Assembly (NCBI RefSeq): GCF_001427585.1
Contig: NZ_LMGY01000016.1
Span: forward strand, 252 to 64,251
Length of the DNA: 64,000 bases
Source: Pseudoxanthomonas sp. Root630
GTDB taxonomy: Bacteria; Pseudomonadota; Gammaproteobacteria; Xanthomonadales; Xanthomonadaceae
Direction of reading: 5' to 3'
The translations under genes and the position numbers were made by a program. The notes beneath the pieces were generated by a model. The model saw only the letters and a program-made list of their open reading frames with translations. It was not told the DNA's origin and searched no databases. Positions 60,206-64,000 of the stretch are shown here, in pieces; positions within the stretch are counted from its first letter, which is position 1; the number at the start of each line of letters is the position of its first letter.

Positions 60206-60211
60206 CGGGGC

Positions 60212-60687
60212 TCAGTCTTCGCTGTACGAGACGCCGACGATTTCGTATTCGCGCTGGCCGGCGGGCGCATCGATGGTGACGGAGTCGCCTTCGTGCTTGC
60301 CGATCAGGGCGCGGGCCAGCGGCGAGGAGATCGCGATCAGCCCCAGCTTGATGTCGGCTTCGAGGTCGCCGACCACCTGGTAGCGTTTCTCTTCGTCGGT
60401 GTCCACGTCGGCCAGCACGACCTTTGCGCCGAACACGATGCGGGAGCCGGCGTTGAGCTTGCTGACGTCGATGATTTCCGAGTGCGACAGCTCGCCTTCG
60501 AGCTGCTTGATGCGGCCTTCGATGAAGCCCTGCTGCTCACGCGCGGCGTGGTACTCGGCGTTCTCCTTCAGGTCGCCGTGCGCGCGCGCCTCGGCGATCG
60601 CGGCGATCACTTCGGGGCGCTTGACCGTCTTCAGAAGGTCCAGTTCCTGGCGCAGGCGCTGCGCGCCCTGCATCGTCAATGGGGCTC

Positions 60688-60691
<4 letters not shown>
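60212..60691 (-). CDS. greA: Transcription elongation factor GreA
   Basis: A 159-residue factor that rescues backtracked RNA polymerase by stimulating transcript cleavage. The N-terminal coiled coil carries the conserved acidic tip in [20 protein letters not shown], and the C-terminal FKBP-like domain has [14 protein letters not shown]. The GTG start at 60691 ([14 protein letters not shown]) matches family starts and overlaps the carB stop by 4 bp (GTGA); ATG 60673 would trim six residues. Confidence 0.96.
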
Positions 60692-63933
<3,242 letters not shown>

Positions 63934-63951
63934 GGGGGACTGCTTCCAGGG

Positions 63952-64000
63952 TTACTGGGCCGCGGCGGGTTGCGCCTTGGGCCCGATGTACTTGTCAAAG
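63952..64000 (-). CDS. C-terminal end of an unidentified gene upstream of carB
   Basis: The minus-strand frame ending in TAA (63954-63952) reads FDKYIGPKAQPAAAQ and continues beyond the window. It ends 18 bp before carB, so it is probably the gene between carA and carB in related genomes. Too little is visible to identify it. Confidence 0.55.
   Translation of the reverse strand, partial: FDKYIGPKAQPAAAQ

Overview
The window is about 66% GC chromosomal DNA from a gammaproteobacterium of the Xanthomonadaceae (Pseudoxanthomonas/Stenotrophomonas/Xanthomonas relatives). The main evidence is the complete rpf (DSF quorum-sensing) neighbourhood: acnA/rpfA, rpfB, rpfF, rpfC, rpfG, lysS, prfB, recJ, rpfE, greA and carB. 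The crcB-rarA-lolA-ftsK-trxB...aat-infA-clpA-clpS...mnmA-hflD-acnB housekeeping order points the same way. The genus is an inference; no rRNA or tRNA gene is visible.

Layout. 1-2.9 kb is an accessory edge: the 3' end of an IS3-family transposase, two translationally coupled lipoprotein genes (the distal one runs into the IS end), and 1.2 kb without a recognisable gene that carries a near-consensus sigma-54 promoter and hairpins. 2.9-4 kb encodes an MscS-type channel. 4.1-8.8 kb is an iron-uptake unit (TonB-dependent receptor, DUF3649, PepSY protein, DUF3325) behind a Fur-box-like site. 8.9-12 kb holds fdhD and a YdeP-like molybdopterin oxidoreductase. 12.1-15.3 kb holds an MFS transporter, hemN behind a perfect FNR/Anr box, and a DUF4124 protein.

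15.4-20.4 kb is the most unusual region. It is a five-gene unit, all on the minus strand: a 508-aa secreted Gly/Asp/Asn/Ser-rich low-complexity protein, a 140-aa exported protein, a periplasmic C39-like peptidase, a 167-aa exported protein, and an outer-membrane barrel with an N-terminal coiled coil. Parts list and order parallel the Pseudomonas Fap functional-amyloid operon (fapC-D-E-F), but the putative fibre protein is a PE_PGRS-like glycine-rich chain. Two small partners carry a double-glycine-like motif, the kind C39 peptidases classically recognise.

20.5-39.3 kb is mostly housekeeping (crcB, rarA, lolA, ftsK, trxB, aat, infA, clpA, clpS, mnmA, hflD, acnB) plus an AbrB/PIN toxin-antitoxin pair. 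39.5-45.9 kb has acnA, an S9 peptidase and two small exported proteins. 46-52.3 kb is the DSF system: RpfB (acyl-CoA ligase) and RpfF (DSF synthase) on the plus strand, converging on the minus-strand rpfG-rpfC operon (c-di-GMP phosphodiesterase and hybrid sensor kinase); rpfH is absent. 52.7-64 kb continues with lysS, prfB (with its programmed +1 frameshift), a TPR-GGDEF cyclase, recJ, rpfE, greA and carB, and ends in the last codons of another gene.

Functionally, RpfC/RpfG and the GGDEF protein put c-di-GMP breakdown and synthesis on either side of lysS-prfB. In xanthomonads DSF signalling controls biofilm matrix and secreted factors, so the secreted Gly-rich/Fap-like unit is a plausible matrix component of the same lifestyle; that regulatory link is inferred only.
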